64,000 nt of DNA, taken from Oceanobacillus salinisoli (lineage in GTDB: Bacteria > Bacillota > Bacilli > Bacillales > Amphibacillaceae). The DNA is taken from NCBI RefSeq assembly GCF_009733865.1, contig NZ_WOFB01000007.1, positions 1 through 64,000 of the forward strand. Reading direction: 5' to 3'. The position numbers and the translations under genes were made by a program. The notes under the pieces were generated by a model, which did no database searches, was not told where the DNA came from, and saw nothing but the letters and a program-made list of their open reading frames with translations. Below are positions 33,876 through 42,461 of this stretch, in pieces (within the stretch, counting starts at the first letter, position 1; each line of letters opens with the position of its first letter).

Positions 33876-35108
33876 ATGTCAGGTAAAAATAAAGATACCA
33901 ATCAAACATTACGATCACCTAAGGAGCAAAAAGGTAGAAATCGTGTACTAATTGGGGCAGCATTTTTAATGGCAACCTCTGCTGTTGGACCGGGTTTTTT
34001 AACGCAAACAGCTGTGTTTACCGAAACCCTTTTAGCCAGTTTTGGTTTTGTCATCTTGGCTTCGATTTTATTAGACATTGGGGCACAGCTTAATGTCTGG
34101 AGAATAATTGCTGTTTCAGGAAAGCGTGGACAGGAAATTGCCAATGCAGTCGTGCCCGGATTAGGATTTATCGTCGCTGTGTTTATCGTCATAGGTGGGC
34201 TGGCGTTTAATATTGGAAATATCGGTGGTACAGGACTTGGCTCCAACGCGTTACTCGGAATAGACCCGAAAATTGGAGCGGTTATCTCAGCAGCTATTTG
34301 TATTTTCATCTTTCTATCCAAAGAAGCGGGAGCAGCGATGGACCGGATTGTTAATATTCTCGGTGCTATTTTGCTTGTATTGATTGCCTATGTCATGTTT
34401 GTAAGTCAGCCACCTATTGGAGAAGCAATCCACCGTACATTTGTCCCTTTGGAGCTAGATTTCTATGCGATTATTACGATTGTCGGTGGAACTGTTGGCG
34501 GATATATTACCTTTTCAGGTGGACATCGATTACTAGATGCAGGAATTCATGGGAAAGAAAGTATTCCTGAGGTAAACAGAACGTCGGTAACGGGAATTTT
34601 GGTAGCTTCTTTAGTGAGAATATTACTATTTTTAGCGGTATTAGGTGTTGTATATGCTGGGGTAAGTCTTGATCCGAACAATCCCGCAGCAACTGTTTTT
34701 CAGCATGCAGCAGGGGATATTGGTTACCGCCTGTTCGGGCTGGTGCTATGGATTGCAGGAATTTCATCCGTTATTGGAGCGGCATATACGTCGGTTTCCT
34801 TCTTACGGACCTTCCATCCAAAGATTGAAGAACATTATCGTTATTGGATTATCGGATTTATTCTTTTCTCAACCGTTGTTTATGTGCTAGTTGGTCAGGC
34901 AGCCACCCTGCTTGTACTTGCCGGAGCTGTAAATGGTCTGATCTTGCCTTTAACACTAGGCTCTATTCTGCTTGCGGCTCATAATAAAAAAATCATCGGC
35001 GATTACAAGCATCCAGTATGGCTGACTGTTTTCGGCACAATAGTTGTAATTTTAACGGCGTACCTTGGGATTCAGACATTGATTCAAATGGTACCGCAGA
35101 TCTTTTAA
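33876..35108 (+). CDS. NRAMP-like transporter (YcsG type)
   Basis: An 11-helix membrane protein of 410 residues in the NRAMP-like group, equivalent to Bacillus YcsG, whose gene accompanies the 5-oxoprolinase genes. The first helix carries SAVGPGFLTQTAVFTETLLA, resembling the metal site of NRAMP but without the D-P-G-N motif, so metal transport is doubtful. Import of 5-oxoproline or a related substrate is more likely from context. It is followed 47 bases later by pxpB. Confidence 0.85.
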   Translation: MSGKNKDTNQTLRSPKEQKGRNRVLIGAAFLMATSAVGPGFLTQTAVFTETLLASFGFVILASILLDIGAQLNVWRIIAVSGKRGQEIANAVVPGLGFIVAVFIVIGGLAFNIGNIGGTGLGSNALLGIDPKIGAVISAAICIFIFLSKEAGAAMDRIVNILGAILLVLIAYVMFVSQPPIGEAIHRTFVPLELDFYAIITIVGGTVGGYITFSGGHRLLDAGIHGKESIPEVNRTSVTGILVASLVRILLFLAVLGVVYAGVSLDPNNPAATVFQHAAGDIGYRLFGLVLWIAGISSVIGAAYTSVSFLRTFHPKIEEHYRYWIIGFILFSTVVYVLVGQAATLLVLAGAVNGLILPLTLGSILLAAHNKKIIGDYKHPVWLTVFGTIVVILTAYLGIQTLIQMVPQIF

Positions 35109-35155
35109 CAATTAAAATTATGGAGTAAATTTTTGAAGAATACGGTGGGGATACA

Positions 35156-35881
35156 ATGTTTCAAATAGAAGCTTTTGGAGACAAAGGAATCAGAGTACAG
35201 CTTGGGAAAAGCATTTCCAAGGAAACAAATGAACGAATCCGCAATTTCTCCTGGTTTCTGGAAAAAGAAAACATACCTGGCGTGATGGAATGGATTCCAG
35301 CCTATACAACGGTCTCCATTTATTACGATCCATACTATATATCCTACGAGTTATTAAAAAAGCGGGTTGCGAGCTTAAAAGATAACTTGTCCAGCGTGAA
35401 GCTGCCCCCTGCACAGGTTATCCAGCTGCCTGTTTATTACGGGGGAGAACTAGGGCCGGATTTGAGCTTTGTAGCAAAGCATCATCATTTGACAGAACAA
35501 GAAGTGATACGCATCCATACAGCGACGGACTATCTTATTTATATGATGGGATTTAGTCCGGGATTTCCTTATTTAGGCGGGATGTCGGAAAAAATTGCCA
35601 CGCCGAGACTGAAAGAACCACGCTTGAACATACCTGTTGGGTCGGTTGGTATTGCAGGTTCACAAACAGGAGTGTATTCGATGGAAACGCCTGGTGGATG
35701 GCAAATTATTGGTAAAACACCTGTGAAGCTGTATGATCCACAAAGAGAAACTCCTATCCTGCTTCAGGCTGGAAATTATGTCCGGTTTGTTCAGGTAACC
35801 GAAAAGGAATTCCAAGAGATAGAAAAGCAAATAGAGGATGGAACCTATGAAGTCCAAACAGACCTCTACCAAGGAGAGTGA
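35156..35881 (+). CDS. pxpB: 5-oxoprolinase subunit PxpB (KipI)
   Basis: PxpB works with PxpA and PxpC in ATP-dependent opening of 5-oxoproline (pyroglutamate) to glutamate; in Bacillus subtilis the same protein, KipI, also inhibits the sporulation kinase KinA. The 241-residue protein shows IHTATDYLIYMMGFSPGFPYLGG and PVGSVGIAGSQTGVYSMETPGGWQIIGKTP, the cyclophilin-like signatures of the family. GGTGGGGA precedes the ATG. It is the second gene of the cluster. Confidence 0.92.
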   Translation: MFQIEAFGDKGIRVQLGKSISKETNERIRNFSWFLEKENIPGVMEWIPAYTTVSIYYDPYYISYELLKKRVASLKDNLSSVKLPPAQVIQLPVYYGGELGPDLSFVAKHHHLTEQEVIRIHTATDYLIYMMGFSPGFPYLGGMSEKIATPRLKEPRLNIPVGSVGIAGSQTGVYSMETPGGWQIIGKTPVKLYDPQRETPILLQAGNYVRFVQVTEKEFQEIEKQIEDGTYEVQTDLYQGE

Positions 35882-35886
35882 AAGAT

Positions 35887-36654
35887 ATGGGGGAAAATTT
35901 CGTCGATTTAAACAGTGATTTGGGAGAGAGCTATGGTCCATATAAAATTGGCCAGGACGATTTAGTAATGAAATACATCACATCCGCTAACATTGCCTGT
36001 GGTTACCATGCAGGGGATCATAATGTCATTTATCAAACGGTAAAAAAGGCAGTAGAAAATCGGGTTGGTCTCGGTGCCCATCCGGGTTTCCCCGATTTGC
36101 ACGGATTTGGCAGAAGACCTATCCATGTCGATGCAAACGAATTATATAATCTCATTGTCTATCAGATTGGGGCAATCCAAGCTTTTTCAAAAATAAATGA
36201 TCATACACTTCAGCATGTGAAACCACATGGGGCACTATATAATATGGCTAGTAAAAACGAGGAAATGGCACATGTGATTGCCCAGGCTGTTTATGATATC
36301 GACCCAAAACTCATCTTGTTTGGTCTTGCAGGGAGTGAGTTAGTTAAAATGGGGAAAAAGGTTGGCCTAAAGGTTGCAGAAGAAGTGTTTGCCGACAGAA
36401 CTTATCAGCCCGATGGTACACTTACTTCAAGAAAACAAACAAATGCGATGATTACTGATTCTGACGAGGCCGTTCACCGTGTCATCCGTATGGTTAAAGA
36501 TGGTAAAGTGGAAGCAGTGGACGGGACCGATATTCGAATCACAGCAGATACGATTTGTGTGCATGGAGATAGTCAGAAGTCTTTGGAATTTGTGATAAAG
36601 CTGCAGGAAGGTCTGAAAAACAACGGAATTATCATGAAAAGAGTAGGGATGTAA
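35887..36654 (+). CDS. pxpA: 5-oxoprolinase subunit PxpA (LamB/YcsF)
   Basis: Catalytic-type subunit of the prokaryotic 5-oxoprolinase, LamB/YcsF family, 255 residues. It starts MGENFVDLNSDLGESYGPYK and has ANIACGYHAGDHNVI, HPGFPDLHGFGRR and the C-terminal VHGDSQKSLEF. The ATG at 35887 has AAGGAG just upstream, overlapping the end of pxpB; the GTG at 35878 would add three residues. pxpC follows after 1 base, so translation is coupled. Confidence 0.93.
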   Translation: MGENFVDLNSDLGESYGPYKIGQDDLVMKYITSANIACGYHAGDHNVIYQTVKKAVENRVGLGAHPGFPDLHGFGRRPIHVDANELYNLIVYQIGAIQAFSKINDHTLQHVKPHGALYNMASKNEEMAHVIAQAVYDIDPKLILFGLAGSELVKMGKKVGLKVAEEVFADRTYQPDGTLTSRKQTNAMITDSDEAVHRVIRMVKDGKVEAVDGTDIRITADTICVHGDSQKSLEFVIKLQEGLKNNGIIMKRVGM

Positions 36655-36655
36655 A

Positions 36656-37612
36656 GTGGTAAATGACGTAATCAAAGTAGAAAAATCCGGACTATCTACT
36701 TCCATTCAGGACCTTGGTCGTACCGGGTACCAGCAATATGGCGTGGTAGTTTCAGGGGCAATGGATGTGTTTGCACTCCAGGTTGGAAATTTACTTGTTG
36801 GAAATCCAAGAAATGCAGCAGGGATTGAAGCAGTGATCATGGGGCCGAAGCTGAACTTTCTAAAAAACACCGTTATCGCCGTTTGTGGGGCAGATTTATC
36901 TCCAACACTGGATGGTAAGGAAATTCCGATGTGGACTTCCATTTTTGTTGAAACAGGTCAGTCCTTATCATTTGGGAAGCCTAAAAATGGTGCCTATACA
37001 TACGTGACAGTTGCAGGTGGTATCGAGACACCGGTTGTTATGGGAAGCAGATCTACATATGTAAAAGCAGCAATTGGGGGGGGTGAGGGGAGATGTCTGC
37101 AAAAAGGTGACGTACTTAAAGCAGGAAAAATGGAAACTGTCCAGTTTAAAGAAAAAAGCTTATCACCTGAACTAATCCCATCCTATGAGACGCATCCCAA
37201 AATAAGGGTTATCCTTGGGCCTGACGAAAAAGCTTTTACAGCATCCGGCATCGAAACGTTTCTATCGGAGAAATATAAAATCACCACAAAAACTGACCGG
37301 ATGGGAGCACGGCTGGAAGGACCTAAAATAGAGCATATCTCAGGAGCAGATATCATTTCAGACAGTATTTTTCCCGGCACCATACAAGTTCCAGCCAATG
37401 GCCAGCCGATTATTCTTCTGGCAGACCGGCAGACAACAGGTGGTTACACGAGAATTGCCAATGTCATTTCCGTTGATTTTGCCAAGGTTGCACAAAGCTT
37501 GCCTGGAACAGAACTGGAATTTGAAGCTGTCACTGTGGAAAAAGCGCAGCAGCTTTATGTGAAGCGGGAGAAAATATTGCGTCAGCTTAGTATTGGTGCA
37601 GGAGTTTATTGA
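36656..37612 (+). CDS. pxpC: 5-oxoprolinase subunit PxpC (KipA)
   Basis: Biotin-carboxylase-like subunit (AHS2, allophanate hydrolase subunit 2 type), 318 residues. Family segments: SIQDLGRTGYQQYGV, SGAMDVFALQVGNLLVGNP, and TDRMGARLEGP with ILLADRQTTGGYTRIA. The start is GTG one base after the pxpA stop, with AGGGATG upstream. It completes PxpABC. ycsI follows. Confidence 0.93.
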   Translation: MVNDVIKVEKSGLSTSIQDLGRTGYQQYGVVVSGAMDVFALQVGNLLVGNPRNAAGIEAVIMGPKLNFLKNTVIAVCGADLSPTLDGKEIPMWTSIFVETGQSLSFGKPKNGAYTYVTVAGGIETPVVMGSRSTYVKAAIGGGEGRCLQKGDVLKAGKMETVQFKEKSLSPELIPSYETHPKIRVILGPDEKAFTASGIETFLSEKYKITTKTDRMGARLEGPKIEHISGADIISDSIFPGTIQVPANGQPIILLADRQTTGGYTRIANVISVDFAKVAQSLPGTELEFEAVTVEKAQQLYVKREKILRQLSIGAGVY

Positions 37613-37649
37613 AAATGGTTTATATTTTCAAACATAGGAGGCGAGCATC

Positions 37650-38429
37650 ATGAGCAACACCACTTCAGAAATCCGTAAAAAGATTCGAACCGGAGAATGG
37701 CAGAAACCAACCACAGGATTAGCACCAGGATATACGCAGACCAATGTAGTTATTTTACCGACAAAATATGCATATGACTTTCTATTATTCTGTGTACGAA
37801 ATCCAAAAACCTGTCCATTAATTGAGGTAACCGATGAAGGATCACCAGTCCCGAAAAAGACAGCCCCCAATGCTGATATACGAACCGATATACCAAAATA
37901 TCGAATTTTCAAACAAGGTGAACTTGTTGAAGAAGTAACGGACATTAGCACCTACTGGCAGGATGATTTTGTTTCCTTCCTGATTGGATGCAGTTTTACA
38001 TTTGAAAAACCTCTACTGGATAATGGAATTCCGATTCGTTACATTCAAGAGAACAAAAATGTATCGATGTACCAGACAAACATCTCCAGTGAACCTGCGG
38101 GGATTTTTCAGGGACCAATGGTGGTGAGTATGCGACCGATGAAGCCGGATGAAGCGATTCGTGCTACTCAAATCACTTCCAGATTTCCTTCCGTTCATGG
38201 GGCGCCTATACATATTGGAGACCCTGCAGCAATTGGAATAAAAGATATCAATCAGCCTGACTATGGTGATCCAGTAACCATTTACGATGGTGAAGTTCCT
38301 GTTTTCTGGGGCTGTGGAGTCACCCCACAGGCAGCCGTCATGGCAAGTAAAACGGATTTTGTTATTACTCACGCTCCTGGGCATATGCTGATTACCGATG
38401 TAAAAGAAGAGGCACATGCGGTTATTTAG
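37650..38429 (+). CDS. DUF1445 family putative hydro-lyase (YcsI)
   Basis: A 259-residue cytoplasmic protein of the D-glutamate cyclase-like family (DUF1445), with [20 protein letters not shown] and [16 protein letters not shown]. The mammalian domain relative converts D-glutamate to D-5-oxoproline, which fits the oxoprolinase neighbours. AGGAGG precedes the ATG. It is the last gene of the cluster starting at 33876. Confidence 0.9.
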   Translation: MSNTTSEIRKKIRTGEWQKPTTGLAPGYTQTNVVILPTKYAYDFLLFCVRNPKTCPLIEVTDEGSPVPKKTAPNADIRTDIPKYRIFKQGELVEEVTDISTYWQDDFVSFLIGCSFTFEKPLLDNGIPIRYIQENKNVSMYQTNISSEPAGIFQGPMVVSMRPMKPDEAIRATQITSRFPSVHGAPIHIGDPAAIGIKDINQPDYGDPVTIYDGEVPVFWGCGVTPQAAVMASKTDFVITHAPGHMLITDVKEEAHAVI

Positions 38430-38626
38430 TTATTGCCGTTTATAGGAATGGATCTTTTCGCAGGTTTTTTTATTACTGTAGTTGATATAACTTCCGAATC
38501 ACTTTAAAGAAAAAGGGAATGTGAACAGAGGGGACGAAGTGGTTGAGATTGAATAGTAAGTCAAAGCAAAGAATCTTGAAAATCAATATATGTTTGCTTT
38601 TAGAAAAGAAATTTTTATACTTCAGG

Positions 38627-38692
38627 TAAGCATAAAATTTTAGCCGAAAAGTGGTTCCAGCGTAGCTAAAATTTTAACGTCATAAGTATAAG
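38627..38692. repeat. Dispersed palindromic repeat B, copy 2
   Basis: Matches the copy at 27789-27856: CATAAAATTTTAGC, AGTGGTTCCAGCGTAGC, TAAAATTTTAACGTCATAAG. The arms AAAATTTTAGC and GCTAAAATTTT can pair around about 20 bases. Confidence 0.75.
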
Positions 38693-38744
38693 CATGTGTT
38701 TAAATTGAGAATGAAAGGGACCGGATTTAGGAACACCCTCTATA

Positions 38745-38785
38745 GAGGCTGGGACACAACTAAACTATTGTCCCGCCCTCATTTT
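38745..38785 (+). terminator. GAGGCTGGGACA-type hairpin with T tail
   Basis: GAGG-CT-GGGACA pairs with TGTCCC-GC-CCTC across about 13 bases, followed by ATTTTT. Hairpins starting GAGGCTGGGACA are frequent dispersed elements in Firmicutes. It may terminate the ycsI transcript. Confidence 0.65.
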
Positions 38786-39181
38786 TGTATCGTCTACTAC
38801 TACCTTTTCCTCTTTTTTTATTTGAAAGTGTCATTTAGCAAAACATGGGTAGTGTTTTTATTCAAAAAAATTATTCCAAAAAAACAAAAAAAATGCGGGG
38901 ATTATGTAACCGATTTAATTAGCGATATATTGCATATTTGGATTGAATACACACTTGGTAATTTAGCTGAAATTATTGAAATAGTAACTAATTATCTGAT
39001 AAAAAAGGGTGGACAATGGTCATATGCGGTGATATATTAATGTCTAGCACTATCAAATTCGACAATAACTGACACGTTTCGCAGGATGTGCTAAGTCTGA
39101 GCTTAACTGAGCAATTAAAACGATAGAAGATTTATAGTCGGAAAATTACTTATTTTTTAACCAACAAGAGGAGGCATAAGG

Positions 39182-40360
39182 ATGTTAAGTAATCCGCTTA
39201 TCGCTACAACATTAATTTTTGCACTAATCGCACTAGGAGAATGGCTGTCCATTGTGACAAGAGCACGAATTCCCATGCTGCTTACCGCCATGGTAGGGTT
39301 TTTGGTTCTTTCCTGGACAGGCATTTTTCCAGATAATATATTGGAGGTTTCGCAGTTTGCTGCATTAGGGGCGATTTTAATTGCTCCAGCTATCGTGCAT
39401 ATGGGGACATTAATCCCGTTTTCCTTGCTGAAGAGTCAATATAAAGCGGTTCTTATTGCACTAGGTGGGATGGTTATTTCCGCAATCCTAATATTATCGA
39501 TTGTACCTATATTATTTGATTACCCTACAGCAGTTGCTGGGGTTGGACCAGTTAGTGGGGGAATTATTGCACTCATTATTACATCTGAGAAACTAATTGA
39601 AATTGGACAAGCAAGTTTAGTAGTAATTCCTGCCTTAATTGTTGCATTTCAAGGTGTAGTGGGAATGCCATTAGCATTGAACATCATGCGTAAATATGCT
39701 GTCAAACTGCAAGCGAAAATGGACAATGGTACATTCGTAGCTATGGCCGATGAAGCTGCTGCAACAAAAGAAGTACAGGCTACGGCGGAAGAAAAATCAG
39801 AAAGCCCATTAAAATCCAGTATGACTTTAAAATTATTCTATGTGTTAGTTGGTGCCGCAATTGGTACTGTACTTGGAGAACTGACTGGAATTAATTATAC
39901 ACTATGGTGTTTAGCTATTGGTATTGCCGGTCTTAAATTAGGCTTATTGGAAGAAAGATCATTAGAAAAAGCAAACTCCTTTACGATCACGATGATTGGG
40001 ATTATCTTCGTAGTTATCGGAACTATGGCAGATGTAACACCAATGCAAGTAGTGGAAAACCTACCAAGCATCATCTTGATTTTAGTATTAGGTACGCTAG
40101 GCCTGGCATTTGGCGGGTATATCATGTCGAAACTTCTGAAATGGGATCCATTAAAAGGAATGCCTGTCGCGTTAACGGCATTATTCGGATTTCCTGGAGA
40201 CTACATCCTTTGTGAAGAAGCAAGCCGAAGTGTAGCTAGAAATAAACAGGAAGAAAAAGTTATCTTTGACGAGCTGTTGGCACCAATGTTAATCGGTGGA
40301 TTTACTACAGTAACGGTCGCATCGGTTGTCATTGCGGGGCTGTTAGTGAACACATTGTAA
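39182..40360 (+). CDS. DUF3100-type membrane permease
   Basis: A 392-residue protein with about ten membrane helices and a charged cytoplasmic loop near residues 175-220 (EEKSESPLKSS). It resembles the DUF3100 family as I remember it, membrane proteins often next to amidohydrolase genes, as here. The glycine-containing helix breaks (GVGPVSGGIIALII; TALFGFPGDYILCEEASRS) resemble those of carboxylate symporters. AGGAGG is 7 bases before the ATG. The amidohydrolase gene starts 12 bases after the stop, so they are almost certainly cotranscribed, and the pair is likely to import and hydrolyse one substrate. Confidence 0.75.
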   Translation: MLSNPLIATTLIFALIALGEWLSIVTRARIPMLLTAMVGFLVLSWTGIFPDNILEVSQFAALGAILIAPAIVHMGTLIPFSLLKSQYKAVLIALGGMVISAILILSIVPILFDYPTAVAGVGPVSGGIIALIITSEKLIEIGQASLVVIPALIVAFQGVVGMPLALNIMRKYAVKLQAKMDNGTFVAMADEAAATKEVQATAEEKSESPLKSSMTLKLFYVLVGAAIGTVLGELTGINYTLWCLAIGIAGLKLGLLEERSLEKANSFTITMIGIIFVVIGTMADVTPMQVVENLPSIILILVLGTLGLAFGGYIMSKLLKWDPLKGMPVALTALFGFPGDYILCEEASRSVARNKQEEKVIFDELLAPMLIGGFTTVTVASVVIAGLLVNTL

Positions 40361-40372
40361 GGGGGAAACAAC

Positions 40373-41605
40373 ATGACAAAGACACTTTTTAAAAATGGAC
40401 TAGTCATTGACGGGAATGGTGGACAACCGTTGAATGATGCAGTGGTTGTCACAGAAGATAACCGGATTGTCTATGTAGGTCCTGAAACAGGGTATACGCA
40501 AACTGGAAATGAAACCGTGGTGGATGCTAAGGGAGGAACCATCCTTCCAGGTTTTATTGATGCCCATGTTCACATGATGATGGAATTTTCACCTGTATCT
40601 GAAAGGCTGGCAACTCCATTTTCATTCATGTACTATCAAGCGGAAAAATATTTAGAACGAACACTGCATGCGGGAATTACCTCTGTGAGGGACGCACTTG
40701 GTACAGACCTTGGTGTGAAAAAGGCAGTGGAAGATGGCCTGATTTCTGGTCCAAGACTACAGCTAAGTATTAATGCACTGACCATCACTGGCGGTCATGG
40801 TGATGGCTATACCGTGTCTGGAAATACATTGGATCTTCTTCCGTCTGGTTATCCGGGAATGCCTAGCGGAAAATGTGATGGCGTAGAAGAAGTTCGGAAA
40901 AAGACACGTGAAATGCTTCGTGCCGGTGCAGAAGTTATTAAAGTACATGCAACCGGCGGGGTGCTAAGTGCCACAGACCATCCGGAATTTACACAGTTCT
41001 CTTTAGAGGAATTGAAAGTGATGGTGGAGGAAGCTCGTTTCCGCAAAGGCGTGAAAGTGATGGCACATGCTCAAGGAGCAGAAGGAATTAAAAATGCGGT
41101 CAAAGCAGGAATTCATTCAATTGAGCATGGCATTTTTATCGATGACGAAGCGATTGAATTGATGCTGGAAAACGGAACCTACCTGGTACCAACCTTGCTT
41201 GCTCCGGTAGCTGTACTGGAAACAGCGAAGGAAACAGGGATGCCAGATACAGCGGTTGAAAAAACCAAAGAAGTGATTGAACAGCATCAAACCAGCATTG
41301 CCAAAGCTTATAAAGCTGGCGTGAAAATCGCCATGGGAACCGATGCTGGTGTCATGAAACATGGTACGAACTTACGGGAGCTCGGATTAATGGCAGATAT
41401 TGGAATGACTCCAATGGAAACCATCGTTGCCTCCACGAAAACAGCAGCCGAATGCTTAGGCTGGGAAAATCAAGTCGGAACATTGGAAGCAGGAAAACTT
41501 GCTGATATTGTTATTGTAAAAGGCAACCCACTAGAAGATATCTATTCCCTAGCAGATAACAACACAATACAAGTCGTAATGAAAGATGGGAAAGTGGAGC
41601 TATAG
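40373..41605 (+). CDS. Metal-dependent amidohydrolase (prolidase/imidazolonepropionase-like)
   Basis: A 410-residue cytoplasmic amidohydrolase of the group acting on N-acylated or X-Pro/X-Arg dipeptides. The metal ligands are visible: HVHMM after PGFIDA, the carbamylated Lys in EVIKVHATGGV, His in VMAHAQG, His in SIEHGIF and Asp in MGTDAG. The C-terminus has the usual GTLEAGKLADIVIVKGNPLE. Substrate is unknown; the neighbouring permease and the nearby oxoprolinase genes hint at a pyroglutamyl or dipeptide-like compound, which is inference. REP-like copy 22 shares the G of its TAG stop. Confidence 0.88.
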   Translation: MTKTLFKNGLVIDGNGGQPLNDAVVVTEDNRIVYVGPETGYTQTGNETVVDAKGGTILPGFIDAHVHMMMEFSPVSERLATPFSFMYYQAEKYLERTLHAGITSVRDALGTDLGVKKAVEDGLISGPRLQLSINALTITGGHGDGYTVSGNTLDLLPSGYPGMPSGKCDGVEEVRKKTREMLRAGAEVIKVHATGGVLSATDHPEFTQFSLEELKVMVEEARFRKGVKVMAHAQGAEGIKNAVKAGIHSIEHGIFIDDEAIELMLENGTYLVPTLLAPVAVLETAKETGMPDTAVEKTKEVIEQHQTSIAKAYKAGVKIAMGTDAGVMKHGTNLRELGLMADIGMTPMETIVASTKTAAECLGWENQVGTLEAGKLADIVIVKGNPLEDIYSLADNNTIQVVMKDGKVEL

Positions 41606-41644
41606 GTGCCTGTCACTTCCCGAGCTTTGTCGATTTATGTCGAA
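41605..41644 (+). repeat. REP-like element copy 22 (long form)
   Basis: Perfect core, two units with TGTCGATTTA then TGTCGAA. Its first base is the last base of the amidohydrolase stop codon. Confidence 0.95.
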
Positions 41645-41657
41645 GGTGAAAGTAATG

Positions 41658-41710
41658 CAAAAAGGTCAACATTTTTCCAACAGCTGTTGTTGGGGGTGTT
41701 GACCTTTTGC
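41658..41710. terminator. Strong intrinsic terminator between two REP-like copies
   Basis: AAAAGGTCAACA pairs with TGTTGACCTTTT, with an inner CCAACA/TGTTGG stem. It ends the permease-amidohydrolase transcript and lies between REP-like copies 22 and 23. Confidence 0.88.
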
Positions 41711-41714
41711 GTAT

Positions 41715-41744
41715 GGTGCCTGTCACTTCCCGAATTTTGTCGAA
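41715..41744 (+). repeat. REP-like element copy 23 (short form)
   Basis: Perfect core plus AATTTTGTCGAA, in direct orientation to copy 22, 70 bases after it. Confidence 0.95.
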
Positions 41745-41808
41745 TTTTATTTGGATTATAGGGTCAATATTTCTGTTTTAACTGGAAATATTGACATTTT
41801 TTGAAAGA

Positions 41809-41942
41809 TAAGAAAGTATAAAATTTTTGCATTGATGTCTAGCTCCAGCGCCCAGCGACTAGCGAGACTTCCCTCACCTCCGTACGATAAGTCAACGTCG
41901 ACTCCCATACGCAGAGGAAGCATGAACACGCACTTGTATAAA
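41809..41942. repeat. Dispersed Bacillaceae-type repeat element, partial inverted copy
   Basis: Starts TAAGAAAGTATAAA, then GATGTCTAGCTCCAGCGCCC, ACTTCCCTCACCTCCGTACG and GTCAACGTCGACTC. These match the reverse complement of the element at 11739-12029 with internal deletions. No coding pattern is visible. Confidence 0.7.
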
Positions 41943-42077
41943 AATATCGTAGGGAATTATGGAAATGAAAAGCGGGTATGACAATTTCTGAACCTTTTCT
42001 ACAAATTCACATTAACTAAACAAAGTAAATTGGTTAGGTTATGGTATACTAATACTATATTGAAGGAGGTGTAATGT

Positions 42078-42461
42078 ATGAGTGATAAATTATTAGAACA
42101 AATTTTATTAGAAATAAAGGAACTAAAACAGGGCCAGGCTGGAATGCAGCAAGAAATAACAGAAGTGAAGCAAAGCCAGCAAGGAATGCAGCAAGAAATA
42201 ACAGAAGTGAAACAAAGCCAGCAAGGAATGCAGCAAGAAATAACAGAAATCAAGGAAGAACAGAAACTGACAAACCAAAGATTAACCAATTTAGAATCCA
42301 AACAAGCTGTGATATACGAACAGACTGCACATCTATCCGAATACTACACAGAAATGCACTCACGTTTTGATAATCTCGCGACGAAAGAAGACCTCGAATA
42401 TATTGATACGAAATTGGGAAAACATGAAAGAGAAATATTTAAAATAAAAAATAATGTTTAA
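42078..42461 (+). CDS. Coiled-coil protein with 14-residue tandem repeats
   Basis: A 127-residue, highly charged and almost wholly coiled-coil protein. Three near-identical 14-residue units (QSQQGMQQEITEVK and variants, two heptads each) span about residues 19-59, encoded by a 42-base tandem DNA repeat. The C-terminal half, HLSEYYTEMHSRFDNLATKE and following, resembles short coiled-coil proteins of phages and Bacillus. GGAGGTG lies 9 bases before the ATG. No function can be given; the copy number of the repeat is likely to vary between strains. Confidence 0.75.
   Translation: MSDKLLEQILLEIKELKQGQAGMQQEITEVKQSQQGMQQEITEVKQSQQGMQQEITEIKEEQKLTNQRLTNLESKQAVIYEQTAHLSEYYTEMHSRFDNLATKEDLEYIDTKLGKHEREIFKIKNNV
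42134..42255 (+). repeat. 42-base tandem repeat in the coiled-coil gene
   Basis: Units start at 42134, 42176 and 42218, beginning GCCAGCAAGGAATGCAGCAA (first unit GCCAGGCTGG). Copies differ by only a few bases. 42 is a multiple of three, so unit loss or gain keeps the frame. Confidence 0.9.

Larger units (their letters stand above)
38430..39181. other. Gap with repeats between ycsI and the permease gene
   Basis: This stretch holds dispersed palindrome B copy 2, the GAGGCTGGGACA hairpin, and A/T-rich DNA. A 114-codon open frame at 38696-39040 runs through the hairpin repeat, has no ribosome binding site and no recognisable protein, so I do not call it. An AGGAGG site precedes the next gene. 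Confidence 0.5.

Noticed and set aside
33876-35108. Manganese transporter (MntH) call
   Set aside because: The DPGN metal-binding motif of true NRAMP Mn transporters is missing, and the gene heads a 5-oxoprolinase cluster.
38696-39040. 114-codon open frame on the plus strand
   Set aside because: It runs through the GAGGCTGGGACA hairpin repeat, lacks a ribosome binding site and has no recognisable protein character.
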